Assembly (NCBI RefSeq): GCF_003308995.1
Contig: NZ_QFFJ01000001.1
Span: 3,953,331-4,017,330, forward strand
Origin: Chitinophaga flava
GTDB lineage: Bacteria > Bacteroidota > Bacteroidia > Chitinophagales > Chitinophagaceae
Direction of reading: 5' to 3'
DNA length: 64,000 nt
Positions 25,160 through 33,655 of this stretch are shown piece after piece. Position 1 is the first letter of the stretch. The number at the start of each line of letters is the position of its first letter. The notes beneath the pieces were generated by a model. That model worked only from the letters and a program-made list of their open reading frames with translations, made no database searches and was not told where the DNA came from. The position numbers and the translations under genes are program-made.

Positions 25160-25426
25160 ATGACTGCTGTTTTTGTAAAATCATCATTTTTGATTCTCCA
25201 GGATATTGGTATGTCTGAACTGCTGCTGATAGCCATCGTCGTTTTACTGCTGTTTGGCGGTAAAAAAATACCCGAATTAATGCGGGGACTGGGTAAAGGC
25301 ATCCGTGAGTTCAATGACGCCAAAAACAATGTGCGCCAGGAAATAGAGGAAGGTATGAGAGAGAAACCTGTGCAACCGTCCACTACTGATACAACAAAGC
25401 CAACTGATACGCAGCACAACGCCTAA
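25160..25426 (+). CDS. tatA: Sec-independent translocase subunit TatA/TatE
   Basis: 88 aa. One N-terminal membrane helix (~19-34, MSELLLIAIVVLLLFGG), the hinge FGGKKIPELMRGLGKGIREF, an amphipathic helix and a polar tail. TatA oligomerises to form the passage for folded twin-arginine substrates. An internal ATG at 25211 would remove the first 17 residues; I keep the upstream start because family members here carry a short hydrophobic lead before the helix. TatC is not in the window. gatA follows after 58 bp. Confidence 0.92.
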   Translation: MTAVFVKSSFLILQDIGMSELLLIAIVVLLLFGGKKIPELMRGLGKGIREFNDAKNNVRQEIEEGMREKPVQPSTTDTTKPTDTQHNA

Positions 25427-25484
25427 CCTGGCGGTATCCCTGTAGAGGGAATTATCCTGAACTATAATTTTAACTGGTTTAGCA

Positions 25485-26930
25485 TTGACTGAATACAGCA
25501 GTATAGCTTCATTTCATAAAGCATTATACGCCGGCAGTACAAGCTGTACAGAGAGAGTACGTTTTTACCTCAACCGTATAGCACAGTTAAAACACCTGAA
25601 TGCCTTCCTGGAAGTATATGAGGAGGAGGCGCTGGTGAAAGCGCAGGAACTGGATGAACGTATTAAAAACGGTCAGCCGGTTGGCGTTTTAGCCGGAGTA
25701 GTGATAGGTATTAAAGATGTAATCTGTTATAAAGGCCATAATGTGAGTGCCGCTTCCAGAATACTGGAGGGGTTTACATCGCTTTTTTCCGCCACAGCTG
25801 TGGAAAGACTGCTGGCAGCGGATGCGATTATCATTGGTAATCTTAACTGCGACGAGTTTGCAATGGGATCTACCAATGAGAACTCAGCTTATGGTCCCAC
25901 GCTGAACGCACTGGATAATACCCGGGTTCCGGGTGGTTCTTCAGGAGGCTCAGCAGTAGCTGTACAGGCAGGCCTCTGTCAGGTTAGCCTGGGTAGCGAC
26001 ACCGGCGGCTCTGTCCGCCAACCAGCTGATTTTTGCGGCATAATCGGGCTTAAGCCCACCTATGGCCGTATATCACGTCACGGGCTCATCGCCTATGCCT
26101 CTTCTTTTGATCAGATAGGCATTTTTGGCAAGGAAATTGACGATGTGGCGAGTGTTCTGCAAGTGATGGCAGGACCTGATGAGTTCGATAGTACAGCGGC
26201 TCAACAAGAAGTTCCCGACTACCTGAAAAATCTGTCACACAATAAAAGTTACAGGTTTGCGTATTTAAGAGATGCCCAGTACCATGAAGGATTGGATGTT
26301 GAAATGAGAGGTGGTTATATCGATCTTTTTGAAAGCCTCGTAACTGCCGGACACACCGTAACTGGTAAAGGCTTTGATTATCTTGACTATGTGGTTCCCG
26401 CCTATTATGTGCTGACAACAGCAGAGGCATCCTCTAATTTGTCCCGCTATGATGGTGTCAGATTTGGGCATAGGACCAACGAAAAGAACCTCGATCTGAT
26501 CGATTTTTACAAAAAAAACAGATCGGAAGGGTTTGGTAAAGAAGTAAAACGTCGTATATTACTGGGGACTTTTGTGCTGAGCGCAGGTTATTACGACGCA
26601 TATTATACAAAGGCACAACAAGTCAGGAGATTAGTTACCGAAAAACTGAATGACATCCTAGAAGAATTCGACGCTATTTTAATGCCAACTGTACCGTCGA
26701 CAGCCTTTAAATTAGGGGAAAAAACAAAAGACCCGATTGCTATGTACCTGGCAGATATTTATACGGTACTGGCCAATCTGTCAGGGGTCCCGGCTATTTC
26801 AGTGCCGTTGGGCCGGCATTCAAACGGAATGCCATACGGTGTACAGATCATCACAAAGAAGTTTGACGAAGCAGCCCTGTTGCAAATTGCCCATCAAGTG
26901 ATGGCAACGGAAAGGGCTTCGATTGTTTAA
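25485..26930 (+). CDS. gatA: Asp-tRNA(Asn)/Glu-tRNA(Gln) amidotransferase subunit A
   Basis: 481-aa amidase-signature enzyme that releases ammonia from glutamine for tRNA transamidation with GatB and GatC, which are not in the window. Catalytic Ser-cisSer-Lys set: Lys in GIKDVICYKGH (~77), cis-Ser in PGGSSGGSAVAV and nucleophile Ser in SDTGGSVRQPADFCG (~175). FGLKPTYGR-like IIGLKPTYGRISRHGLIAYA is typical. The start is TTG at 25485; there is no ATG in frame that would keep the N terminus. The mltD-like gene starts 10 bp after the stop. Confidence 0.95.
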   Translation: MTEYSSIASFHKALYAGSTSCTERVRFYLNRIAQLKHLNAFLEVYEEEALVKAQELDERIKNGQPVGVLAGVVIGIKDVICYKGHNVSAASRILEGFTSLFSATAVERLLAADAIIIGNLNCDEFAMGSTNENSAYGPTLNALDNTRVPGGSSGGSAVAVQAGLCQVSLGSDTGGSVRQPADFCGIIGLKPTYGRISRHGLIAYASSFDQIGIFGKEIDDVASVLQVMAGPDEFDSTAAQQEVPDYLKNLSHNKSYRFAYLRDAQYHEGLDVEMRGGYIDLFESLVTAGHTVTGKGFDYLDYVVPAYYVLTTAEASSNLSRYDGVRFGHRTNEKNLDLIDFYKKNRSEGFGKEVKRRILLGTFVLSAGYYDAYYTKAQQVRRLVTEKLNDILEEFDAILMPTVPSTAFKLGEKTKDPIAMYLADIYTVLANLSGVPAISVPLGRHSNGMPYGVQIITKKFDEAALLQIAHQVMATERASIV

Positions 26931-26940
26931 AATAAATTGT

Positions 26941-28200
26941 ATGAGAAAAATCTTTTTACTATTGCTGTTGCCAGCATTGAGTTTTGGAAGTGTGGAGGTT
27001 ATGGGTAGCAACAGCGTACCTAAAGAGACAGCGTCTCCATCGGTCTCGCGTGACACTACATTATCTAAATTCCGCAAGGTGCACTTGCCGAAGGATAGCT
27101 TAGTGCCTTCTCCCACCACTATGGCGGTGAAAAAAGCTGCCCAGAGCCTGCCTAATAATATTCGCAGTGCTAAAGTATATGAGCAGATCAATAACAACCT
27201 GGTTGCTGGTTATGTAAATAACTATGCTACCCGGTACAGTCAGCATCTGCAAACCATGATCGAAAGAGGTCAGCCTTATTTCTCCATGGTAGAAAAAATC
27301 TTCCGTGAGCACGGTATTCCGGAAGAAATGAAATATCTCGCTGTAATTGAATCCAGCTTTAATACCAACGCTCGTTCCAGAGTAGGTGCTGTAGGTGCAT
27401 GGCAGTTTATGGCCGGTACCGCCCGTCTCTTTGGTCTGAACGTTGGAAAAAGAGTAGACGAAAGGAAAGATTTCTATAAGTCTACCTTGGCTGCCGCCCA
27501 ATACCTCAACCAGCTGTATAACCAGTTTGGTGACTGGCTCCTGGTAGTGGCTGCCTACAACTGTGGCCCCGGTGGAGTACAACGTGCTATGAAAGCCAGC
27601 GGCCGTGAAGATTTCTGGGGTATGCAGTATTTTCTGCCCGCAGAATCCCGTAACCACGTATATAAATTTATTGCTACCGGTTATATCCTCGACAGATTCA
27701 ACAACTTCTTTGGTGTGAGCGATGACATGGCTCCTGCTGTAGCTGAAAACACCAGCACAGCAGCGGCTGCTCCTACTGCCAGAGGCCCTCTGACAGAAGA
27801 TGAAATCTTCTCCAGTGTGGAAATCAATGTTACCGGTAAATACAAACTGGAGGCTATCGCCAAAAAACTGGATATGCCTCTGGCCGAACTGGACAGATTT
27901 AATCCTGGCTTTGCTAAAGCAATGTCCAGCGCTGAAAACAACTACGACCTGCGCATCCCGAAAGACAAGATGAAGCAGTTCCTGGCTGAGAAAAACGAGA
28001 TCCTGAAAGAGTCTGTACAGTTGGCGTTGGATGATAAAGCAACAGGTGTAGACAAATCTAAATTCCCTGCACCGGCTAAAATGCAGGCTGAAGGAGTTGC
28101 TTCTGCTAAAAAAGCAAACACCAGTGCTAAAAAATCCAGCAGCAAAAAACATACGGCTGCTAAAAAACATTCCAAAAAGAAAACTGCTCATAAAAAGTAG
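26941..28200 (+). CDS. MltD-like lytic transglycosylase with lysine-rich tail
   Basis: 419 aa from ATG 26941 (MRKIFLLLLLPALSFG signal peptide); an ATG 18 bp earlier overlaps gatA and is less likely. The GH23 lytic transglycosylase domain (~105-250) has the catalytic Glu in YLAVIESSFNTNARS, then GAVGAWQFMAGTARLFGL and VVAAYNCGPGGVQRAM. It cleaves peptidoglycan to anhydro-muropeptides in the periplasm. A LysM-like part follows (~280-340, KYKLEAIAKKLDMPLAELDR). The last ~45 residues are Lys/Ala/Ser-rich, which could bind acidic wall polymers. A terminator follows. Confidence 0.92.
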   Translation: MRKIFLLLLLPALSFGSVEVMGSNSVPKETASPSVSRDTTLSKFRKVHLPKDSLVPSPTTMAVKKAAQSLPNNIRSAKVYEQINNNLVAGYVNNYATRYSQHLQTMIERGQPYFSMVEKIFREHGIPEEMKYLAVIESSFNTNARSRVGAVGAWQFMAGTARLFGLNVGKRVDERKDFYKSTLAAAQYLNQLYNQFGDWLLVVAAYNCGPGGVQRAMKASGREDFWGMQYFLPAESRNHVYKFIATGYILDRFNNFFGVSDDMAPAVAENTSTAAAAPTARGPLTEDEIFSSVEINVTGKYKLEAIAKKLDMPLAELDRFNPGFAKAMSSAENNYDLRIPKDKMKQFLAEKNEILKESVQLALDDKATGVDKSKFPAPAKMQAEGVASAKKANTSAKKSSSKKHTAAKKHSKKKTAHKK

Positions 28201-28213
28201 TTCCTCTTCATAG

Positions 28214-28260
28214 AAAAGAAAAACCCGTGTCAGCTTTGCCGGCACGGGTTTTTTCTTTTT
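28214..28260. terminator. Terminator between convergent genes
   Basis: aaacccgtg (28221-28229) pairs with cacgggttt (28243-28251), flanked by A-rich and T-rich sides (gaaaaacc/ggttttttctttt), so it can work in both directions between the MltD-like gene (+) and the antiporter (-). Confidence 0.85.
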
Positions 28261-28294
28261 ATGGCCCGTTTGTTTCGGGCAGTAAAACCGTATG

Positions 28295-29722
28295 CTATAC
28301 AACCAGTATTCCCTTCTTCTTCTTCTTCTTCTCACTGAACGCCACCAGATCGAGCAGAGGCCCGGTCATGAAGGTGGTGGCCAGTGCCATCAGTACCATC
28401 ATTGCAAATATGCTCGGAGAGAGGATACCCAGGTCATAGCCAATATTGAGTACTACCAGTTCCATCAGGCCACGGGTGTTCATCAGCGCGCCAACAGCCA
28501 CGGATTGCCGCCAGGACTGGCCCATGAGCCGGGCAGTCAAAGTACTGCCGCCGAACTTACCGGCTACGGCTACCAGCATGATCATACCACATACACTCCA
28601 CAGGTGACTTTCATTCAGCAACCCAATCTGTGTTCTGAGGCCGGTGTACACAAAAAATATCGGTAACAGCAATAACACGCTGACATCTTCCAGTTTATCT
28701 GTGAGCAGTTGTTTGATATCGGTCTGCTGTGGCATGATCACTCCCGCCAGGAAAGCACCAAACAGGGCATGGATGCCTATTACCTCGGTTGCCAGGGCTG
28801 ACAGTAGTAAGGTGAAGAAAACCACGGAAACGGCCGCTTTCTGTCGATTTCTGGCTATATGTCTGCTGATGGTACGGTTGAGCCATGGGCGTACCAGCCA
28901 CAGCATCGTTCCTACAAAAATAATGGCCAGCACAATGGTGACAAGTGCACTAACAAAACCACCGGCTTTTACAATGGCCACCACTACTGCCAGTATACAC
29001 CAGGCAGTAATATCATCGGCTGCTGCACAGGTAATGGCCAGCGTGCCCAGCGGTGTACCGGTCAGTTTTCTTTCCTGTACGATACGGGCCAGCACCGGAA
29101 AGGCAGTAATACTCATAGCGATACCCATAAACAGCGCAAAGGCCAGGAAGCTAACTCCTGCAGGCGCGAAGCTGGTAAAGAGATAGTAGGCCAGCCATAC
29201 GCCCAGGAAAAAGGGTACTACAATACTGGCATGACTAATCATTACTGCATCGTGTGCCTTGTTCCTGATTTTGCTGATATCCAGCTCCATTCCCACGATA
29301 AACATAAAAAAGGCCAGACCTATCTGACTGAGGAACTGTAAATTCTTCATGGAGTCAACGGGAAAGAGGAAGGCGGAAAACGAAGGCATAACCCAGCCCA
29401 GCAGAGAAGGACCCAACAATACCCCTGCAATGATTTCACCTACTACTGACGGTTGTTTTACCTTATTGGCCAGTATGCCAAATGCGCGTGCCATCACCAT
29501 AATCAGGATAATCTGCAGCAACAAAAGGCTTAACGGGTGCTTGAAGTTATCGAGATATTGCCACCAGGAGTTGTCCGGTGCAGGTTGTGAAACATGGGCT
29601 ACTGTTGCCACAGGGGCTTCTGTCTGTTTTACAGGCAACAACTGTCCTTGTTGCAGGATTACCCATATCAATACCCCAAACAGGCCTATGATGGCGGGGT
29701 AGAGGAGAAGGCGCTTTTTCAT
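28295..29722 (-). CDS. CPA2-type cation:proton antiporter (Kef-like)
   Basis: 475 aa: one N-terminal anchor helix, a ~45-aa extracytoplasmic linker, then the 12-13 helix Na+/H+ exchanger domain (~65-465) beginning with the VVGEIIAGVLLGPSLLG signature and including the ITCAAADDITAWCIL core Asp motif and GAFLAGVIMP. It exchanges Na+ or K+ for protons across the inner membrane. It lacks the RCK/TrkA-N regulatory domain of KefB/C. The C terminus is a run of six Lys encoded by a GAA/AAG-type repeat (ttc on +, 28317-28333), then GILVV. Confidence 0.92.
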   Translation of the reverse strand: MKKRLLLYPAIIGLFGVLIWVILQQGQLLPVKQTEAPVATVAHVSQPAPDNSWWQYLDNFKHPLSLLLLQIILIMVMARAFGILANKVKQPSVVGEIIAGVLLGPSLLGWVMPSFSAFLFPVDSMKNLQFLSQIGLAFFMFIVGMELDISKIRNKAHDAVMISHASIVVPFFLGVWLAYYLFTSFAPAGVSFLAFALFMGIAMSITAFPVLARIVQERKLTGTPLGTLAITCAAADDITAWCILAVVVAIVKAGGFVSALVTIVLAIIFVGTMLWLVRPWLNRTISRHIARNRQKAAVSVVFFTLLLSALATEVIGIHALFGAFLAGVIMPQQTDIKQLLTDKLEDVSVLLLLPIFFVYTGLRTQIGLLNESHLWSVCGMIMLVAVAGKFGGSTLTARLMGQSWRQSVAVGALMNTRGLMELVVLNIGYDLGILSPSIFAMMVLMALATTFMTGPLLDLVAFSEKKKKKKGILVV

Positions 29723-29806
29723 AAGTGATTTATAAAAAGTAAAATACGGATTTGCAAGGGGACATTGATCCTCACAAATCCGTAATTATCGTTTAGGAGA
29801 CTGCAA

Positions 29807-30997
29807 TCAGATTGCTGCGATGCCTGGCAGTGTTTTTCCTTCGAAAAACTCCAGCATGGCACCACCGCCGGTGGAAACGTAGCTTACTTTTTCGGCCAGT
29901 CCGAACTGGTTGACAGCTGCAACGGAGTCACCGCCACCAACGAGGGAGAAGGAGCCCTGAGCAGTGGCAGTTACGATAGCATCAGCCACTCCTTTGGTAC
30001 CTTTCTGGAAGGCTTCCATTTCAAAAACACCCATTGGACCGTTCCACAGAATGGTTTTGGATTGCTGGATAGTTTTGCTGAACAGTTCAACACTTTCAGG
30101 ACCTACGTCGAGGCCCATCCATCCGGCAGGGATGTTATCGTTGGAAACTACCTGTGTTGCGGCATCCGGCGCAAATTTATCTGCAGCAACGGAGTCAACA
30201 GGCAGGATGAGTTTTACATTTTTGGTTTTGGCTTTATCGAGCAGTTCGTTGGCCAGGTCCAGTTTATCATTTTCACAGAGGGAGTTACCGATTTCCTTGC
30301 CCTGGGCTTTGAGGAAAGTGTAAGCCATACCACCACCAATGATGATGTTGTTGGCGCGCTCCATCAGTGTTTCTATGATGAGGATTTTATCGCTCACTTT
30401 GGCACCACCGAGGATAGCAGTGAAAGGCGCTTCAGCGTTGTTAAGTACTTTTTCAGCATTGGTTACTTCTGCTTCCATGAGGAGCCCGAACATACGGTCA
30501 GGTTTGGAGAAGTATTGTGCGATGATAGCTGTGGAAGCGTGTGCACGGTGCGCGGTGCCAAAGGCATCGTTTACGTATACATTGCCCAGTTTGGCGAGTT
30601 CTTCAGCGAAAGAAGGATCACCTTTCTCTTCTGCTTTGTGGAAGCGCAGGTTTTCGAGCAGCAGCACTTCGCCCATTTGCAGGTCTGCAGCGGCTTTATG
30701 GGCTACAGGGCCTACGCAGTCGGTAGCAAACTTAACAGTGGTGCCACCGAGGAGGGAGATGAGGTGATATACGAGATGTTTTAAGGAATATTTATCGCTG
30801 GGACCATCTTTCGGACGGCCGAGGTGGGACATGAGTATTACGGCACCACCGTCTTTCAGGATTTTTTTGATGGTAGGAACGGCAGCCCTCATGCGGGTGT
30901 CGTCAGTAATTTCGAACTTGTCGTTCAGGGGAACGTTGAAATCCACACGGACCAGGGCTTTGCGGCCATTGAAGTTATAGTCGGAGAATTTGCTCAT
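29807..30997 (-). CDS. pgk: Phosphoglycerate kinase
   Basis: 396 aa, complete. Transfers phosphate from 1,3-bisphosphoglycerate to ADP in glycolysis. N-terminal substrate half has RVDFNVPLND and LMSHLGRPKDG; the C-terminal nucleotide half has ILGGAKVSDKI, WNGPMGVFE and LVGGGDSVAAV. Final residues TLPGIAAI are typical. It lies downstream of gap on the same strand (163-bp gap with an imperfect hairpin), so glycolytic co-expression is likely. Confidence 0.97.
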   Translation of the reverse strand: MSKFSDYNFNGRKALVRVDFNVPLNDKFEITDDTRMRAAVPTIKKILKDGGAVILMSHLGRPKDGPSDKYSLKHLVYHLISLLGGTTVKFATDCVGPVAHKAAADLQMGEVLLLENLRFHKAEEKGDPSFAEELAKLGNVYVNDAFGTAHRAHASTAIIAQYFSKPDRMFGLLMEAEVTNAEKVLNNAEAPFTAILGGAKVSDKILIIETLMERANNIIIGGGMAYTFLKAQGKEIGNSLCENDKLDLANELLDKAKTKNVKLILPVDSVAADKFAPDAATQVVSNDNIPAGWMGLDVGPESVELFSKTIQQSKTILWNGPMGVFEMEAFQKGTKGVADAIVTATAQGSFSLVGGGDSVAAVNQFGLAEKVSYVSTGGGAMLEFFEGKTLPGIAAI

Positions 30998-31030
30998 AAA
31001 TAGCGATTTAAGAGAAAGGGTTTATGCCAT

Positions 31031-31118
31031 AAAAAAACCGCGGACCAACAGCACAAAGCAAGTTTCAACCAAAAGTGACTTGGCATATCTGCTGCTATGG
31101 TGTAGTTGTTCCGCGGAA
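31031..31118 (-). other. Imperfect hairpin between gap and pgk
   Basis: accgcggaccaac near 31036 can pair with gttgttccgcggaa near 31106-31119 (perfect over ccgcgga/tccgcgg), with a ~55-base loop. It could attenuate read-through from gap into pgk or contribute to a pgk leader. No T-run, so not a classical terminator. Confidence 0.45.
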
Positions 31119-31160
31119 TGTAAAATAGTATCCCGGGGATACCCCAGGAATACTGTCTGA

Positions 31161-32177
31161 TTATTTGCTGATCAGACCGGCGAAGTACCTTACAGTACGT
31201 ACCAGCTGAGAAACATAACTCATTTCGTTATCGTACCAGGAAACGGTTTTAACCAGTTGCTGATCGCCAACAGTCATTACTTTAGTCTGTGTAGCATCGA
31301 ACAGGGAACCGTAGTGGATACCGATGACATCGGAGCTTACAATTTCATCTTCAGTATAACCGAAAGATTCGTTGGAAGCTGCTTTCATAGCTGCATTGAT
31401 TTCTTCTGCAGTTACTTTTTTGTTGAGGATAGTAGTCAGTTCGGTGAGGGAACCGGTGATAGTTGGTACACGTTGAGCGTTACCATCCAGTTTACCTTTC
31501 AGTTCAGGTAATACCAGGCCGATAGCTTTTGCAGCACCGGTACTGTTAGGTACGATGTTAGCAGCAGCAGCACGGGCACGGCGCAGGTCACCTTTAGGAT
31601 GCGGAGCATCGAGGGTGTTCTGGTCGTTGGTGTAAGCGTGAATAGTAGTCATTAAGCCGGTATTGATACCGTAGTTGTCCTGCAGTACTTTAGCCATAGG
31701 AGCCAGGCAGTTGGTGGTGCAGGAAGCGCAGGAGATAACAGTCTCGCTACCATCGAGGAGATGGTGGTTTACATTGAAAACGATCGTTTTCAGATCACCG
31801 GTAGCCGGAGCGGAAATTACAACTCTCTTGGCGCCAGCAGCGATGTGGGCGGATGCTTTATCTTTATCAGTAAAGAAACCGGTACACTCGATCACAACAT
31901 CAATACCATGGTCTTTCCAGGGAATCTGGGACGGATCTTTCTGTGCATATATCTTCACATCTTCACCGTTCACATTAATTGCGTTCTCAGAATGTTTAAC
32001 TTCTGCATCAAACCTACCCTGTGCTGAATCATATTTCAGCAAATGCGCCAGCACTGTAGGGCTGGTGAGATCATTGATAGCAACCACATCAATGCCGGGC
32101 ATTTTGTAAATCTGGCGGTATACCAAACGACCAATGCGGCCGAAACCATTAATACCAATTTTGAGAGTAGTTCCCAT
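31161..32177 (-). CDS. gap: Glyceraldehyde-3-phosphate dehydrogenase
   Basis: 338 aa. NAD-binding domain starts INGFGRIGRLVYRQIY; the catalytic Cys lies in ISCASCTTNCLAPMAKVL (~155), the substrate His in GLMTTIHAYTNDQNTLD (~182) and the C-terminal SWYDNEMSYVSQLVRTV is typical. Oxidises glyceraldehyde-3-phosphate to 1,3-bisphosphoglycerate, the substrate of the downstream pgk. Asp after the second strand (VVAINDLT) suggests NAD preference. Complete and of normal length. Confidence 0.97.
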   Translation of the reverse strand: MGTTLKIGINGFGRIGRLVYRQIYKMPGIDVVAINDLTSPTVLAHLLKYDSAQGRFDAEVKHSENAINVNGEDVKIYAQKDPSQIPWKDHGIDVVIECTGFFTDKDKASAHIAAGAKRVVISAPATGDLKTIVFNVNHHLLDGSETVISCASCTTNCLAPMAKVLQDNYGINTGLMTTIHAYTNDQNTLDAPHPKGDLRRARAAAANIVPNSTGAAKAIGLVLPELKGKLDGNAQRVPTITGSLTELTTILNKKVTAEEINAAMKAASNESFGYTEDEIVSSDVIGIHYGSLFDATQTKVMTVGDQQLVKTVSWYDNEMSYVSQLVRTVRYFAGLISK

Positions 32178-32269
32178 TTTTCGTCATGATTTGAGTATGA
32201 AAAAATCGAGAGCGAATTTACAATCTATACCCCTATTATTCAATATATTTTTAGGTTATGAAAATATTT

Positions 32270-32300
32270 TTTGGAAATATCAAATTAGGTTGTACATTTG
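32270..32300 (+). promoter_or_regulatory. Promoter of tRNA-Glu copy 1
   Basis: TTTG at 32270-32273, 19 bases, TACATTTG at 32293-32300, just before the tRNA. Confidence 0.75.
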
Positions 32301-32317
32301 CAATCCCAAAACGATAC

Positions 32318-32389
32318 GCCGCGTTGGTCAAGGGGTTAAGACGCCTCCCTTTCACGGAGGAATCACGGGTTCGATTCCCGTACGTGGTA
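32318..32389 (+). tRNA. tRNA-Glu (anticodon TTC), copy 1
   Basis: Acceptor GCCGCGT pairs with ACGTGGT (two G-U pairs), anticodon arm CCTCC-CTTTCAC-GGAGG with anticodon TTC, T-loop TTCGATT, discriminator A; CCA not encoded. The mature sequence is identical to the copy at 33480. A terminator follows directly. Confidence 0.95.
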
Positions 32390-32394
32390 CGAAG

Positions 32395-32430
32395 AAAAGA
32401 GCAGAAGCAGTAATGTTTCTGCTCTTTTGG
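32395..32430 (+). terminator. Terminator of tRNA-Glu copy 1
   Basis: aaaagagcagaa (32395-32406) pairs with ttctgctctttt (32417-32428), 10-base loop, with T-rich 3' side. Confidence 0.82.
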
Positions 32431-32553
32431 TTTTAAGTACCCTGTAAGCCAAAGGTTTGTATCATCATTTACCCATCTTTCTGAACAGCCTTATCCGGAC
32501 AATCTACAAATCACTATTTTTAGGCATTACTGAAAAAAACATCGATCGTTGTT

Positions 32554-33231
32554 ATGAAACGCAGAAAGCTGCTCAAAGATGTCTTTAACTTGCATCCGCT
32601 CCGTCGTATACTGATCAGCCTTAGCCTGACACTAGTGGTTGCTGTTATACTCATGCTCAACCATGTCCAACTGAGCGCGCTGGTATTTTATATGTTGTTA
32701 TGGGACGTATTTGCCATCTCCTACATCACCACCGGCTGGATCGTTTTCTTTAAACGATCTGTGACAGATATCCGTAACTGGGCCCGTATAGACGATGGCA
32801 GCCGCATCTTTGTAACCATCATCCTGTTATTGGCCTCCTTTGCCAGTATGGTCACCATCGTACTGCTGATGGTATCAAGCCAGGAAAAAGATGGAACCTA
32901 TCTGCCCGTAGCCATCACCGGGATACTGTCATCCTGGGCTATGGTACATACTACCTACAGCTTTCATTATGCTAACCTCTACTACGATGATGATGTGACC
33001 GATAAAAATCGTCACGCCGGCGGACTCGACTTCCCTAATGAAAAACATCCCGACTACCTAGATTTCGCCTATTTCTCTTTTGTGATAGGCATGACCTTCC
33101 AGGTTTCTGATGTACAGATCGCCAATCGCATTCTCCGCCGTTCCGTACTGGTACACGGATTGCTGTCTTATATCCTCAATACTTTTGTAGTGGCTTTAAC
33201 CATCAATCTGATTGCGGGGCTTAAACATTAA
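32554..33231 (+). CDS. DUF1345 membrane protein
   Basis: 225 aa with about five membrane helices (~17-35, 42-66, 87-107, 117-135, 200-220). Family hallmarks of DUF1345 are present: HTTYSFHYANLYYDDD after the fourth helix and DYLDFAYFSFVIGMTFQVSD. The family is widespread and uncharacterised. It is flanked by two identical tRNA-Glu genes, each with its own promoter and terminator, and is followed 5 bp after its stop by a palindrome. No operon partner. Confidence 0.9.
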   Translation: MKRRKLLKDVFNLHPLRRILISLSLTLVVAVILMLNHVQLSALVFYMLLWDVFAISYITTGWIVFFKRSVTDIRNWARIDDGSRIFVTIILLLASFASMVTIVLLMVSSQEKDGTYLPVAITGILSSWAMVHTTYSFHYANLYYDDDVTDKNRHAGGLDFPNEKHPDYLDFAYFSFVIGMTFQVSDVQIANRILRRSVLVHGLLSYILNTFVVALTINLIAGLKH

Positions 33232-33235
33232 GGTT

Positions 33236-33255
33236 CCCAGGACTGAAGTCCTGGG
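33236..33255. repeat. Short palindrome, copy 2 (CCAGGACTGAAGTCC family)
   Basis: cccaggact (33236-33244) and agtcctggg (33247-33255) form a perfect palindrome right after the DUF1345 stop. It shares a 16-base core with the reverse complement of the palindrome at 7609-7631, also placed directly after a gene. Confidence 0.75.
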
Positions 33256-33431
33256 CTATTATTGTTTGGGTTTGTTCGAGGGATTCGAAAGGAGCTGGGC
33301 AGGCGTCAAATTGAATGCTGGCTTTACTTTTGAGCGTATTTTTTTGTGTTTTAGGGAGTTGATTGGGGGCTTAAAATTGAGGTGTTGTTTTTATCATCTC
33401 AAAAAAAAAGTAAAAAAGTTTGAAGAAAAAT

Positions 33432-33461
33432 TTTGTGGAATAAAACTTATTCCTATCTTTG
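33432..33461 (+). promoter_or_regulatory. Promoter of tRNA-Glu copy 2
   Basis: TTTG at 33432-33435, 18 bases, TATCTTTG at 33454-33461. Downstream bases gcaatcccaaaacg are the same as in copy 1. Confidence 0.75.
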
Positions 33462-33479
33462 CAATCCCAAAACGGAAAC

Positions 33480-33551
33480 GCCGCGTTGGTCAAGGGGTTA
33501 AGACGCCTCCCTTTCACGGAGGAATCACGGGTTCGATTCCCGTACGTGGTA
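33480..33551 (+). tRNA. tRNA-Glu (anticodon TTC), copy 2
   Basis: Same mature sequence as 32318-32389: acceptor GCCGCGT/ACGTGGT, anticodon TTC, discriminator A, no encoded CCA. The leader differs from copy 1 in only a few bases just upstream; the terminator is unrelated. Confidence 0.95.
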
Positions 33552-33552
33552 C

Positions 33553-33585
33553 AAAAGCCTTCGAAATTTTCGAAGGCTTTTTTTA
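33553..33585 (+). terminator. Terminator of tRNA-Glu copy 2
   Basis: aaaagccttcgaaa and ttttcgaaggctttt form a near-continuous palindrome with a T7 tail, directly after the tRNA. Confidence 0.87.
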
Positions 33586-33655
33586 TGCCCGTTAGTGTAG
33601 AAATACAAATCAAATCAAATCAATTTGTATTCCGGGCTGTCTTCTTCGTTATTTC

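Noticed and set aside
27100..28335. 411-codon ORF on - opposite the MltD-like gene
   Set aside because: Antisense to a transglycosylase with a signal peptide and GH23 motifs; ends in simple Phe/Arg-rich sequence.
32318..33551. Genomic island between duplicated tRNA-Glu genes
   Set aside because: The interval holds only one DUF1345 gene with no integrase; each tRNA has its own promoter and terminator, so it is better read as tRNA duplication.
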